Source of the DNA: Thiogranum sp.
Lineage (GTDB): Bacteria > Pseudomonadota > Gammaproteobacteria > DSM-19610
Reading direction: 5' to 3'
Assembly (NCBI GenBank): GCA_030148915.1
Contig: JASBSN010000069.1
Location: forward strand, 1 to 55,290
DNA length: 55,290 nucleotides
The notes under the pieces are model-generated. The model worked only from the letters and a program-made list of their open reading frames with translations, was not told the DNA's origin and did no database searches. Position 1 is the first letter of the stretch, and the number at the start of each line of letters is the position of its first letter. Below, in pieces: positions 7,989-16,303 of the stretch. The position numbers were made by a program, and so were the translations under genes.

Positions 7989-8063
7989 AGGACTGTTTTT
8001 CCCGCTAGCAGTAACTGAACTTTTTTTGGGGTGTTTCTGTCTCTAAACACGGAAACCTGGGAA

Positions 8064-9857
8064 ATGAACCTCAAAGGGAAAAGTCATTTGGGCGCAGAAT
8101 CGACACCAACAGTTCACAACTTGCCGTTTCGTGCCGCTGATTTTGCCACTCTAGCTGAAGCTCTGGACTATGCAGCCCAGGGCGACACCGGTGCCAACTT
8201 TTATACCGGCAGGGGCGCGTTGTATGCTTCGCTCTCCTATGCAGAGTTGCGTAAACAAGCGCGCGTGCTGGCTCGCAAGTTGCTCGGCATGGGTCTGGAG
8301 AAAGGCAACCGGGTCGCCCTGGTGGCCGAAACCAACCCCGACTTCCTGCGCTTCTTTTTTGCCTGTCAGTATGCCGGTCTGGTACCCGTTTCGTTGCCCG
8401 CTTCGGTCAACCTGGGTGGGCACTCGGTGTACGTCACCCAGTTGCGTGGGTTGCTGGAGAGTAGTCGCGCCTCTGTGGCTATGGCGCCGGACGGTTATGC
8501 CTCGTTTCTGGCCGAAGCCGGACAAGGCCTGGGCCTGAAACTGATTGGCGATCCGTCCGTCTTCGACGCCCTGGCGGAAGCCGAGGTGAGCTTCGAGCCG
8601 GTGACGCCGGAAGATATTGCCTATATTCAGTACACCTCCGGTAGCACCAAGTTTCCCCGTGGCGTGGTGATTGAACAGCGCGCGGTAATGAGCAACCTGG
8701 CGGGGATTATCCGCCATGGCGTCAAGATCGGCCCCGGGGATCGGTGTTTTTCCTGGCTGCCGTTCTATCACGACATGGGTTTGGTGGGTCTGGTGCTGGT
8801 GCCGGTGGCCGCGCAGATATCGGTGGACTACCTGGATACCCGCGAGTTCGCCATGCGTCCGCGTCAGTGGCTTAACCTGATGACCGAGACCAAGGCGACG
8901 ATTTCTTTCAGTCCGCCGTTCGGCTATGAACTGTGCACACGCCGCTTGCGCCCGGGCGAGGCCAGCAAATATGACCTGAGCCACTGGCGGGTTGCCGGCG
9001 TCGGCGCGGAAATGATCCGCTCAGAAACGCTGACACGCTTTGCCAAGGCACTGAAAGCCTCCGGTTTTAACGAAAAGGCATTCCTGGCCTGCTACGGTAT
9101 GGCTGAATGTTCACTGGCGATCAGTTTCTCGCCCTTGTTCGAGGGGCACTCCACCGATTGTGTCGATGGCGATCACCACTCCGATCACCAGGAAGCCCTG
9201 CCGATTCACTTGTCGGAAAATCCCGGTCGCGCGCGCTGCTTCGTGGAGTGCGGTAAGCCATTGCCTGAGTACGAGGTTGAAATCCGCGACGACGACGGCG
9301 ACGTGCTGTCCGACCGGCGCAGTGGCGGTATTTACGTGCGTGGCGACAGCGTCATGTCCGGGTATTTCAACGCCCCCGAGGAAACCGCCGCGACGCTCTC
9401 AGATGATGGTTGGTTGAATACCGGCGACATCGGTTACCGCGTCGATGGCAGCCTGATTATTACCGGGCGTAAAAAAGACCTGATTATCATTAACGGCCGT
9501 AACATCTGGCCGCAGGACCTGGAATATCTGGCCGAGCACCAGCCGGAAGTGCGCATCGGCGATGCCCTGGCATTTTCCATACCGGGTGCCGACGATAACG
9601 AAGTCTGCGTTCTGGTGGTCCAGTGCCGCGAGTCCGACGCCAACAAGCGTGCCAGCCTGATAGACCGGCTGAACCGCCTGGTGCACCTGGAACTGGGGAT
9701 CGATGTCTTCGTCGAACTGGTGCCGCTGCACACCCTGCCGCGCACCTCCTCGGGCAAGCTGTCGCGGTCCAAGGCGCGCCAGAATTTCATCGAATCACAC
9801 GACCTCGAACGGCTGTTCGATGAACGCGAAGATGAGCTGGAGCTTAAGCAGGGCTAG
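8064..9857 (+). CDS. fatty acyl-AMP ligase / acyl-ACP synthetase (AMP-binding)
   Basis: A 597-residue adenylate-forming enzyme. The ATP phosphate loop YTSGSTKFPRGV starts near residue 190, motif YGMAE precedes the adenine-binding region, GWLNTGDIGY carries the ribose-binding Asp, and LPRTSSGKLSR holds the catalytic Lys at about 565. It activates a fatty acid as acyl-AMP and, as in fatty acyl-AMP ligases, hands it to an acyl carrier protein rather than CoA. In Caulobacter an equivalent gene sits with serine palmitoyltransferase, ACP and ceramide reductase. Here neither transferase nor ACP is adjacent. The frame extends to a GTG at 8031, but the ATG at 8064 looks better. A rho-independent terminator follows. 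Confidence 0.85.
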   Translation: MNLKGKSHLGAESTPTVHNLPFRAADFATLAEALDYAAQGDTGANFYTGRGALYASLSYAELRKQARVLARKLLGMGLEKGNRVALVAETNPDFLRFFFACQYAGLVPVSLPASVNLGGHSVYVTQLRGLLESSRASVAMAPDGYASFLAEAGQGLGLKLIGDPSVFDALAEAEVSFEPVTPEDIAYIQYTSGSTKFPRGVVIEQRAVMSNLAGIIRHGVKIGPGDRCFSWLPFYHDMGLVGLVLVPVAAQISVDYLDTREFAMRPRQWLNLMTETKATISFSPPFGYELCTRRLRPGEASKYDLSHWRVAGVGAEMIRSETLTRFAKALKASGFNEKAFLACYGMAECSLAISFSPLFEGHSTDCVDGDHHSDHQEALPIHLSENPGRARCFVECGKPLPEYEVEIRDDDGDVLSDRRSGGIYVRGDSVMSGYFNAPEETAATLSDDGWLNTGDIGYRVDGSLIITGRKKDLIIINGRNIWPQDLEYLAEHQPEVRIGDALAFSIPGADDNEVCVLVVQCRESDANKRASLIDRLNRLVHLELGIDVFVELVPLHTLPRTSSGKLSRSKARQNFIESHDLERLFDEREDELELKQG

Positions 9858-9881
9858 CGTCTAATGAGCACACGCGATCGC

Positions 9882-9909
9882 AATAACCGGCTCCGGCCGG
9901 TTATTTTTT
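9882..9909 (+). terminator. rho-independent terminator after the acyl ligase
   Basis: AATAACCGG and CCGGTTATT form a 9-bp stem around a 6-nt loop, followed by a run of T. It sits 25 bp after the acyl ligase stop and before the epimerase start, so the epimerase gene is likely read through partially or has its own promoter. Confidence 0.8.
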
Positions 9910-9934
9910 GCCTGCTTGGCGGCGCCGCTGCTGA

Positions 9935-10897
9935 ATGGGCTGGCGCAACATGAGCCCAACCGGTGCGAGCGCATGGGTGGCGGTGACCGGCGCCACCGGT
10001 TTTATCGGCGCTGCCATCTGCCAGCGGTTACGACAGAGCGATTACCGGGTGCGCATTCTGGCGCGTTCGCCGCGGCGGGTCGAGGCCGTGGCCCCCTGGG
10101 TCGATGAAGTTATTTCCGGCGATCTGCACGACCCTGCGGCGTTGACCCGGCTGGTCGAGGGGGTGGACGCAGTGGTGCACTGCGCCGGCGTCGTGCGTGG
10201 CGCCAGCCAGGCGGCATTCGACCGGGTAAATGTCCAGGGCCTGGCCAATCTGGTGACGGCCATGGCCGGCAGTTCGGCACGGTTGTTGAGTTTCTCTTCG
10301 CTGGCGGCACGTGAACCGTCTCTGTCATTTTACGCACGGAGTAAATACCGCGGCGAACAAGTGCTGCGCCAGCAGGCCGGTGAGCTGCGCTGGACGGTGT
10401 TGCGTCCGCCGGGCGTATACGGGCCCGGGGACACCGAATTGCTGCCGTTGTTGCGCCTCATGGCGAGAGGCGTCGCGCCGGTTCCGGGCAGTCCAGAGGC
10501 GCGTTTTTCACTGATTTTCGTCCACGATTTGGCCGCGTTGACCGTGGCCTGGTTACAGCACAGGGAACCGGTCACCGGCGTCTTTACCCCGGATGACGGC
10601 GAGCCCGGTGGTTACAACTGGCATGATGTCAGCGCCACCGTAGCACGGCTGTGCCGGCGCCGGGTGCGCGTGCTGCGCGTGCCTGACGTTCTACTGACGC
10701 CGCCCGCCTGGGTCAATCGCAGCCTCGCCCGAGTGTTCGGTTATGCGCCGATGCTGACACCGGAAAAATTGCGCGAGCTGCGCCATCCGGATTGGGTCTG
10801 CGACAGCGCATCGCTGCGCCAGGCGCTCGACTGGCAACCGCGCGTGCGCCTCGAAGCCGGTCTGCGCAGTACACCGGGTTGGTGCGGCAAACTCTGA
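9935..10897 (+). CDS. NAD-dependent epimerase/dehydratase, ceramide reductase-like (CerR)
   Basis: An extended short-chain dehydrogenase of 320 residues. The dinucleotide-binding motif VTGATGFIG lies at 17-25, the active-site pair is Tyr133 and Lys137 in YARSK, and the central LRPPGVYGPGD block is typical of NDP-sugar epimerase-like enzymes. In the Caulobacter pathway a protein of this type (CerR) reduces the 3-keto group of the sphingolipid precursor. Position next to the acyl ligase and ceramide-synthase-like gene supports that reading; a nucleotide-sugar epimerase is the alternative. The start could be the ATG at 9935 or 9950. A terminator lies in the 77-bp gap upstream. The gene converges with the FAD oxidase, and I see nothing notable in the 152 bp between them. 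Confidence 0.65.
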   Translation: MGWRNMSPTGASAWVAVTGATGFIGAAICQRLRQSDYRVRILARSPRRVEAVAPWVDEVISGDLHDPAALTRLVEGVDAVVHCAGVVRGASQAAFDRVNVQGLANLVTAMAGSSARLLSFSSLAAREPSLSFYARSKYRGEQVLRQQAGELRWTVLRPPGVYGPGDTELLPLLRLMARGVAPVPGSPEARFSLIFVHDLAALTVAWLQHREPVTGVFTPDDGEPGGYNWHDVSATVARLCRRRVRVLRVPDVLLTPPAWVNRSLARVFGYAPMLTPEKLRELRHPDWVCDSASLRQALDWQPRVRLEAGLRSTPGWCGKL

Positions 10898-11049
10898 GGC
10901 TAGGCGAAACGCGGCCCAACGCTACGCTTCGTGTTGCGCGCCGGGCAATCAACAGCGCCGGCACGGCGAAAACCCCCAGGGCCGGCGAAGCGCTTCATGG
11001 TCGCTCACCCACGAACCGGATGCCGGCGCCAAGCGCGAAGAGGAACGGC

Positions 11050-12468
11050 TCAGGAATTGCCGGGTGGTGCCTCCGTGCTCACTGACGGTAGCGCCGGGAT
11101 CGCCTTGCCCGGATTCAATATTCCGCCGGGATCGAACTGCGCTTTGATGGCGTGCATCAGCTGCACGCTGGTGCGATCCAGCTCTTTGCCGACCCAATCG
11201 CGTTTGACCAGGCCGATGCCGTGCTCGCCGGAGAGTGTACCTTGCAGACTCAGCACCGTGGCAAATACGTCTTCCAGGCAGGCGTCGGCACGTTGTTGCT
11301 GGTCGCCCTCGGCGGGGTCGAACATCAGATTAACGTGCAGGTTCCCGTTACCGGCGTGACCGAAATTGACGATGCGAATGCGGTGCCTGGCCGAAAGTTG
11401 CTCCAGGGCGGTGACCAGCTCCGGCATGCGCGACACCGGCACCGCCACGTCTTCGTTGATTTTTTTTGGCGCCACGCGGCGCAACGCCGGCGACAACGCT
11501 TTGCGCAACGCCCACAAGGCCGCTACCTGTCCGGGATCACGGGCGATTTCCACGCTCAGCGCGCCGGGCACCCGCGCGGCGGCCACCACGCACTCGACCA
11601 GTTCGTCGAGTTGCGAGTCGATACCGTCAACCTCAATCATCAATAACGCGGCGGCGCCTTCGGGCACACTGGCGCCCATATCCGGGCGCACCATGTCCAG
11701 CGCGTTGCCGTCCATGAATTCCAGCGCACAGGGCAACACCGGTTGCGCCATAATGGCCGACACCGCGCGCGCGGCGCTGTGTATGTCGCGGTAAAACGCG
11801 CGCAGCGTACGCTTGGCCGGTTGCAGGGGGGTGAGTTTCAAGGTGGCTTCGGTGATCACCGCCAGGGTGCCCTCCGAGCCGATGAGCAGCCGGGTGAGGT
11901 CGTAACCCACCACCCCCTTGGTGGTCCGCACGCCGGTGCGTAACGTTTCGCCGGCGCCGGTGACGACTTTCAGCGCCAGCGTGTTTTCACGTGGCGTGCC
12001 GTATTTTACCGCCCGCGGACCGGCTGAATTGTAGGCGAGGTTGCCGCCCACCGTACAGACCGCTGCACTGGTCGGGTCCGGCGGCCAGAAAAAGCCGTGT
12101 TCGGCGGCGGCGCTCTGCACCGCTTGGTTGGTCACGCCGGGTTGGACCACCATCAGGCGGTCCTCGGGCCGGACCTCGATAATGCGCTCCATGCGTTGCA
12201 GTGACAGCACCAGAGTGTGCGAGTCACACGGGACGGTGGCGCCGGTAGTGCCGGTGCCCTGGCCGCGCGCGATCAGGCTGACACCGTGTTCGCGGCAGGC
12301 GCGAACGATACCCACCACCTGTTCGTGTGAGCTCGGCAGCGCCACGGCGAGCGGCATGCCCTGCAGCGAGCTGTTGTCGTAACCATAGGCCTGGCGGTCC
12401 GCCGGATCGCTCAGCAGGCACTTTTCGCCGAGCAGCGCGGAAAGTTGCTGAAAAAATGCCGCGGTCAC
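11050..12468 (-). CDS. FAD-linked oxidase, GlcD / D-lactate dehydrogenase family
   Basis: A 472-residue flavoprotein. The N-terminal PCMH-type FAD domain includes ARGQGTGTTGATVP (about 67-80) and LIGSEGTLAVITEATLKL (about 196-213); the C-terminal cap has FGHAGNGNLHVNLMF and the closing SGEHGIGLVKRDW...NPGK motif shared by glycolate oxidase subunit GlcD and bacterial D-lactate dehydrogenases. It would oxidise a 2-hydroxyacid and pass electrons to the respiratory chain. No GlcE or GlcF genes are adjacent, so a single-subunit D-lactate-type enzyme is more likely than glycolate oxidase. The start is GTG with GGAG at good spacing, 22 bp after dolP, on the same strand. Confidence 0.85.
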   Translation of the reverse strand: MTAAFFQQLSALLGEKCLLSDPADRQAYGYDNSSLQGMPLAVALPSSHEQVVGIVRACREHGVSLIARGQGTGTTGATVPCDSHTLVLSLQRMERIIEVRPEDRLMVVQPGVTNQAVQSAAAEHGFFWPPDPTSAAVCTVGGNLAYNSAGPRAVKYGTPRENTLALKVVTGAGETLRTGVRTTKGVVGYDLTRLLIGSEGTLAVITEATLKLTPLQPAKRTLRAFYRDIHSAARAVSAIMAQPVLPCALEFMDGNALDMVRPDMGASVPEGAAALLMIEVDGIDSQLDELVECVVAAARVPGALSVEIARDPGQVAALWALRKALSPALRRVAPKKINEDVAVPVSRMPELVTALEQLSARHRIRIVNFGHAGNGNLHVNLMFDPAEGDQQQRADACLEDVFATVLSLQGTLSGEHGIGLVKRDWVGKELDRTSVQLMHAIKAQFDPGGILNPGKAIPALPSVSTEAPPGNS

Positions 12469-12490
12469 AGTGGCTCCGTAACCGCCCGGC

Positions 12491-13078
12491 TCAGTCGAGG
12501 TATTCGAAAAGTTTCACCACCCGCTGCACGCCGGTGACCTGCTGGGTCTTGCGGACCGCAGCTTCTCCCTCGTTGTGATGGACCAGCCCGAGCAGGAACA
12601 CGGTGCCGTTCTCGGTCACCACCTTGATGCGGGTCGGATCGAAACCCTTGATATCGATGCCGAGCAACGACGATTTGACCTTAGTGGTGATCCAGGTATC
12701 ACTGGAGCGGGTCATCATCGAACTCGGCGCGGCGATCGTCAGCTCGTTGAACACGCGACGAACCTTGTCCTGAGCGCGGGCGATTTCGCCGGCGCGCGCT
12801 CTGAACGCTTCGGTGGGCGTTTCGCCGCTGAGCAATACCCAGCCGTTGAACACCGAGATATTGATATGCGAATTTTCGTACAGTTGCTTGTCGTCGTTTA
12901 AGGCCCTCAGCACGCGCCCGAAGATGGCTCTATCCTCGACCACTGCCCCGGTGGTACGCCTGTCGTGGGAGACCGAAGCGGTAGTGGCCACCGCGCCGCC
13001 GACGATCACGGGCGCACAGGCGCTGTTGAGCAGGGCGCCGAGCGCCACTGCGCTGAGGGTTAGTAAACGTATAGTCAT
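12491..13078 (-). CDS. dolP: DolP (YraP) BON-domain outer-membrane lipoprotein
   Basis: The 195-residue protein aligns by eye over its full length with E. coli DolP: an N-terminal lipoprotein-type signal, two BON domains and the conserved SSDTWITTKVKSSLL and VTENGTVFLLGLV segments. DolP sits in the inner leaflet of the outer membrane, is recruited to division sites and supports envelope integrity. The likely lipidated residue is Cys21 in LLNSAC; the Asn three residues before it is unusual for a lipobox. It is downstream of yraN in the same operon, but diaA, which lies between them in enterics, is absent. Confidence 0.88.
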   Translation of the reverse strand: MTIRLLTLSAVALGALLNSACAPVIVGGAVATTASVSHDRRTTGAVVEDRAIFGRVLRALNDDKQLYENSHINISVFNGWVLLSGETPTEAFRARAGEIARAQDKVRRVFNELTIAAPSSMMTRSSDTWITTKVKSSLLGIDIKGFDPTRIKVVTENGTVFLLGLVHHNEGEAAVRKTQQVTGVQRVVKLFEYLD

Positions 13079-13106
13079 AAAACTTCTCCGCTATCAAACT
13101 TTCTGC

Positions 13107-13469
13107 TCAGGCGTCGGCCCGGAACGCATCGCAGATCCATTCTACGCGGATCTGTCCGGGCTCGCCCTCGAGGCCTACGACATCGAAACGTACCGGGCTG
13201 TTCCAGCGCCGGTGTCGGGTCAGGTAATATTGTGCGCAACGAAGGATACGGCGTTGCTTGTGTGCCGAAACAGTTTCTGTCGCGCGACCATAGGCCGTGT
13301 ACCGGCGGTATCGTACCTCAACGAACACCAGGCTGTCGCCGTGCTGCATAACCAGATCGATTTCGCCGCCGCGGCAGTGAAAATTACGCCCCAGCAGTTG
13401 CAGCCCGTGGGTTCTCAGATAGTCGCAGGCAAGTTGTTCGGCCTCACTGCCGATGGCTCTCCGGTGCAT
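13107..13469 (-). CDS. yraN: YraN family (UPF0102) nuclease-like protein
   Basis: A 120-residue protein with the UPF0102 signature: AEQLACDYLRTHGLQLLGRNFHCRGGEIDL and LVFVEVRYRR. The spacing of Glu, Asp and the E-V-R segment resembles the PD-(D/E)XK nuclease fold of Holliday-junction resolvases, in which these residues bind the metal. The biological role is not established. Its start overlaps the end of lpoA by 26 bp, indicating translational coupling, and dolP follows 28 bp downstream. Confidence 0.9.
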   Translation of the reverse strand: MHRRAIGSEAEQLACDYLRTHGLQLLGRNFHCRGGEIDLVMQHGDSLVFVEVRYRRYTAYGRATETVSAHKQRRILRCAQYYLTRHRRWNSPVRFDVVGLEGEPGQIRVEWICDAFRADA

Positions 13470-15405
13470 GTTGTCCCTCCATGGACGTCAGGGGCGTTTC
13501 CTCGATCAGCTCCGGAGTACCGCGATTGAAGCGCGCCCATTCCAGGGCGCGGTGTAGATGCCTGTCCTCGTCCAGAGTGAGGATGCCGGTCGCCCCGGGG
13601 AACTGCGCGAAGCCAGGTAGATGCAGCATAGTCAGCCACGGAACCACCTGAAACGCATCGAAGCCCAGCGCGAACAGGCGCTCATCGCGTTGAGCGCGGT
13701 CCGGCCACAGTTTCTGCGTCTGTTGGCGCTGCGCCGCCCAGGGCCCCTGAGTATCGAGTACCCACGGAATGTCACAGAACATCAGTCCGTCCATGTCGCG
13801 ATCGATGGCTGGATCGTCGCTGGCCTGGTAGACATGCGAAGTGCTGTAGACGGGCAGATCGCCGGCCCGGTGAAAGCGCAGCTGCGGTTTGATCTGGCGC
13901 GCTTGGCGGGCAAATGCCAGCACGAAGACACCCTGCGCATCCTGGCGCCGCCGTGTTTCGAATTCCAGTCGCTCGCCGAGCAATCGCTGCAGTGCCTGGT
14001 AGCGGTCGCGGCTGTCATCGAGATTGAACAGGCGGCGTATCGGTTGCGTGAAATCCGCGCTGTCGCTGTCGTAGTGTTCCACCGCAACCAGGTCACCACC
14101 CAGGCTGATGTAGTGCTCGCGAAAAGCCTGATAAACACGGGTGCCCCAGGCATTATCGGGGATCAGCGCCACCAGCCGCCGGCGGCGATCGGCAATCGCC
14201 CGTTCCGCCGCCTGGCGTGCTTCGTCCTCGGGTGCCAGCCCAAACTGGTAAAGTGCCAGGTCGGGGGCGCCGAGAGGGGCGTCGATCTGGTTAAGGGCCA
14301 GTACCGGAACGGCTAATGAACCGGAGCGCGACAACGCCTGGACGCTGTCTTTGAGCAGCGGCCCGATGACGAAATCAGCGCCGTCGTTGAGGGCACCCTG
14401 GTAAATCGACCAAATCCGGCTGGCATCGCCGGCGGTGTCATAGAACTGCACCGCCGTCGCCGACTGAGCGTTCTGGTAGAAGGCTGCCAGCAGGCCGTCG
14501 CGCACTGCATTCGCGGCCTCGCCGGCGGGCCCGCTGAACGGCAATAGAACCGCAATCTGGCCGGCCTGCGAGGCGAGTTGTCCGGTTTGCTGGAGCAGAT
14601 CGGGGAGCAGCGCCTGGTCGGCCGTGTGCTGAGGGTAGCGCGTGCGCCAGCGCTGCAGCGCCTCGGACCAGTGTTGGCGATCATGACGCGATTCGCGGGT
14701 GATCAGTAGCAACTCCATCCAGCCGCTGAGAACATCCGGCGGCGGCGCAGTCTTGAGCGCTTTCAGCGCCTCGCTGGAGAGGCTGGAGAGGAGTTCCCAG
14801 ATCCGGTACTGATTGTCCAGTTGCAGTTCGGGTTCGATCAGCAGTCCGTCGAGCCAGATCAACTGGCGGGCGGCCTCCAGCGGATTGCCGCTGCGCGCGT
14901 AGGCACTGGCGCGCACCTGGTAATACTCCCGACCGTGGTCGGCGAACGCCTCCGGCGAGGGCACCTTGGCGAGCAGCTCCAGCGCTCTAACCGGCTGCTG
15001 CTGAACCATCGCCCGGCGCGCGGCCAGCAGGTAATACTGCCCCGCCAGGGCTGGCTCCAAGGCGGCGGGTCGCAGCCCGGCCAACAGTTGTTCGAGCCGG
15101 GTCCACTGCTGAGCGTCCGCGAGCAGTCCGCCGGCTTTCAGCCGCAGCGCGTCGCGGGTATTTTCAGGTGCCGTTTCGGCCGCACTGAGATACAGTTGGG
15201 CGGCGGCCAGATAGTCGCCCTGCGCCACCAGTGGTCGCGCGGCTTCATCCAGGCCGCCGCCGGGGCGTTCCGGCGCGCCGCTACAGGCGATCAGACCCAG
15301 CGTGATGATAAACAACAGTGGCAGAACAAGAAATCGGTGCACGGATTGTACTGGCTGGGTGGCTTGAAGACGCCATATTGTAATGAGGTCTGCCGGTGGT
15401 TGCAT
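13444..15405 (-). CDS. lpoA: LpoA, outer-membrane lipoprotein activator of PBP1A
   Basis: The protein has a lipoprotein signal ending LGLIAC, an all-helical N-terminal half with TPR-like repeats, and a C-terminal half that resembles a periplasmic binding protein (LLPFSGPAGEAANAVRDGLLAA, then DFVIGPLLKDSVQAL). This is the two-part structure of LpoA, which reaches through the peptidoglycan to stimulate transpeptidation by PBP1A. Gene order lpoA-yraN-dolP divergent from rsmI is the conserved arrangement. The open frame begins at 15405, but a GTG at 15342 would place the lipobox Cys at residue 20 and is probably the real start; the longer form has an odd 21-residue extension before the signal. 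Confidence 0.9.
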   Translation of the reverse strand: MQPPADLITIWRLQATQPVQSVHRFLVLPLLFIITLGLIACSGAPERPGGGLDEAARPLVAQGDYLAAAQLYLSAAETAPENTRDALRLKAGGLLADAQQWTRLEQLLAGLRPAALEPALAGQYYLLAARRAMVQQQPVRALELLAKVPSPEAFADHGREYYQVRASAYARSGNPLEAARQLIWLDGLLIEPELQLDNQYRIWELLSSLSSEALKALKTAPPPDVLSGWMELLLITRESRHDRQHWSEALQRWRTRYPQHTADQALLPDLLQQTGQLASQAGQIAVLLPFSGPAGEAANAVRDGLLAAFYQNAQSATAVQFYDTAGDASRIWSIYQGALNDGADFVIGPLLKDSVQALSRSGSLAVPVLALNQIDAPLGAPDLALYQFGLAPEDEARQAAERAIADRRRRLVALIPDNAWGTRVYQAFREHYISLGGDLVAVEHYDSDSADFTQPIRRLFNLDDSRDRYQALQRLLGERLEFETRRRQDAQGVFVLAFARQARQIKPQLRFHRAGDLPVYSTSHVYQASDDPAIDRDMDGLMFCDIPWVLDTQGPWAAQRQQTQKLWPDRAQRDERLFALGFDAFQVVPWLTMLHLPGFAQFPGATGILTLDEDRHLHRALEWARFNRGTPELIEETPLTSMEGQHAPESHRQ

Positions 15406-15433
15406 GTCATTTTACCGGCCGAAACGAGTGATC

Positions 15434-16303
15434 ATGAACGACTCAGCTGCTGAAACGTCCGTCGGTGCCCTTTACGTCGTCGCCACGCCCATCGGTAACC
15501 TCGGCGATATGAGTCGCCGGGCCGTGGAAATCCTGACCGGTGTTGACCGCATCGCCGCCGAGGACACCCGGCGTACCGGTCGCCTGCTACAGCACTACGC
15601 CATCCAGACACCCATGTTTTCCCTCCACGAGCACAACGAGCGTGAACTGGCGGCGCGGCTGGTCGAACAAATGGCGCAGGGACAGACACTGGCGCTGGTC
15701 TCCGATGCCGGCACCCCCCTGATCAGCGATCCCGGCTACAACCTGGTGCGCGCGGCACGCGCGGCAGGCGTGGAGATCGTACCGGTGCCGGGCCCGAGCG
15801 CCCTGGTGGCGGCCCTGTCGGTATCCGGCCTGCCCACCGATCACTTTGTCTTCGAGGGTTTTTTGCCCAGTAAACAGGCGGCGCGCAAGGCGCGGCTGGA
15901 ACTGCTGCGCCCGGAGTCGCGCACCCTGATATTCTACGAAGCCAGCCACCGCGTACTCGACTGCCTGAAGGATATGCAGGTGGTATTCGGCGTGGAGCGA
16001 CAGGCAGTGCTGGCGCGTGAACTCACCAAACAGTTTGAAACCGTACACGCGGGCAGCCTGCAGACACTACTGCGCTGGGTCAGCGACGACCCCAACCAGC
16101 AAAAGGGCGAGTTCGTCATCTTGGTCGAGGGCGAACAGAACGCCGCTGCGCACGACGTGAACGCCGAGGCCGAGCGCGTGCTGAGCGTATTGCTCGAGGA
16201 ACTGCCGATCAAGACGGCCGCCAAACTGGCGGCGCGGATAACCGGGGTGAACAAGCGCGCCCTCTATGACCGCGCCCTGCAGCTCAAGGAAACGCAGTCG
16301 TAG
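15434..16303 (+). CDS. rsmI: 16S rRNA (cytidine(1402)-2'-O)-methyltransferase
   Basis: RsmI adds the 2'-O-methyl group to C1402 of 16S rRNA in the decoding centre. The 289-residue protein has the tetrapyrrole-methylase fold with the family sequences LYVVATPIGNLGDMS, RIAAEDTRRT, LVSDAGTPLISDPG (AdoMet-binding loop) and PVPGPSALVAALSVSGLPTD. The frame is open further upstream, but the ATG at 15434, followed by NDSAAETS, gives the normal family length. It diverges from lpoA, as in enteric genomes, with little space for promoters. Confidence 0.95.
   Translation: MNDSAAETSVGALYVVATPIGNLGDMSRRAVEILTGVDRIAAEDTRRTGRLLQHYAIQTPMFSLHEHNERELAARLVEQMAQGQTLALVSDAGTPLISDPGYNLVRAARAAGVEIVPVPGPSALVAALSVSGLPTDHFVFEGFLPSKQAARKARLELLRPESRTLIFYEASHRVLDCLKDMQVVFGVERQAVLARELTKQFETVHAGSLQTLLRWVSDDPNQQKGEFVILVEGEQNAAAHDVNAEAERVLSVLLEELPIKTAAKLAARITGVNKRALYDRALQLKETQS

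Larger units (their letters stand above)
7582..8063. other. 482-bp AT-richer intergenic region between divergent lipid genes
   Basis: This gap separates the ceramide-synthase-like gene (minus) from the fatty acyl ligase (plus) and is clearly lower in GC than its surroundings. It holds two operator-like inverted repeats (7783-7800 and 7973-7988), a further CGTTG...CAACG pair near 7926-7943 and a sigma-70-type promoter candidate (7858-7886). The part next to 7581 could code as an N-terminal extension of the upstream gene but has no family resemblance. No separate gene, such as an acyl carrier protein, is visible in either strand. Confidence 0.6.
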
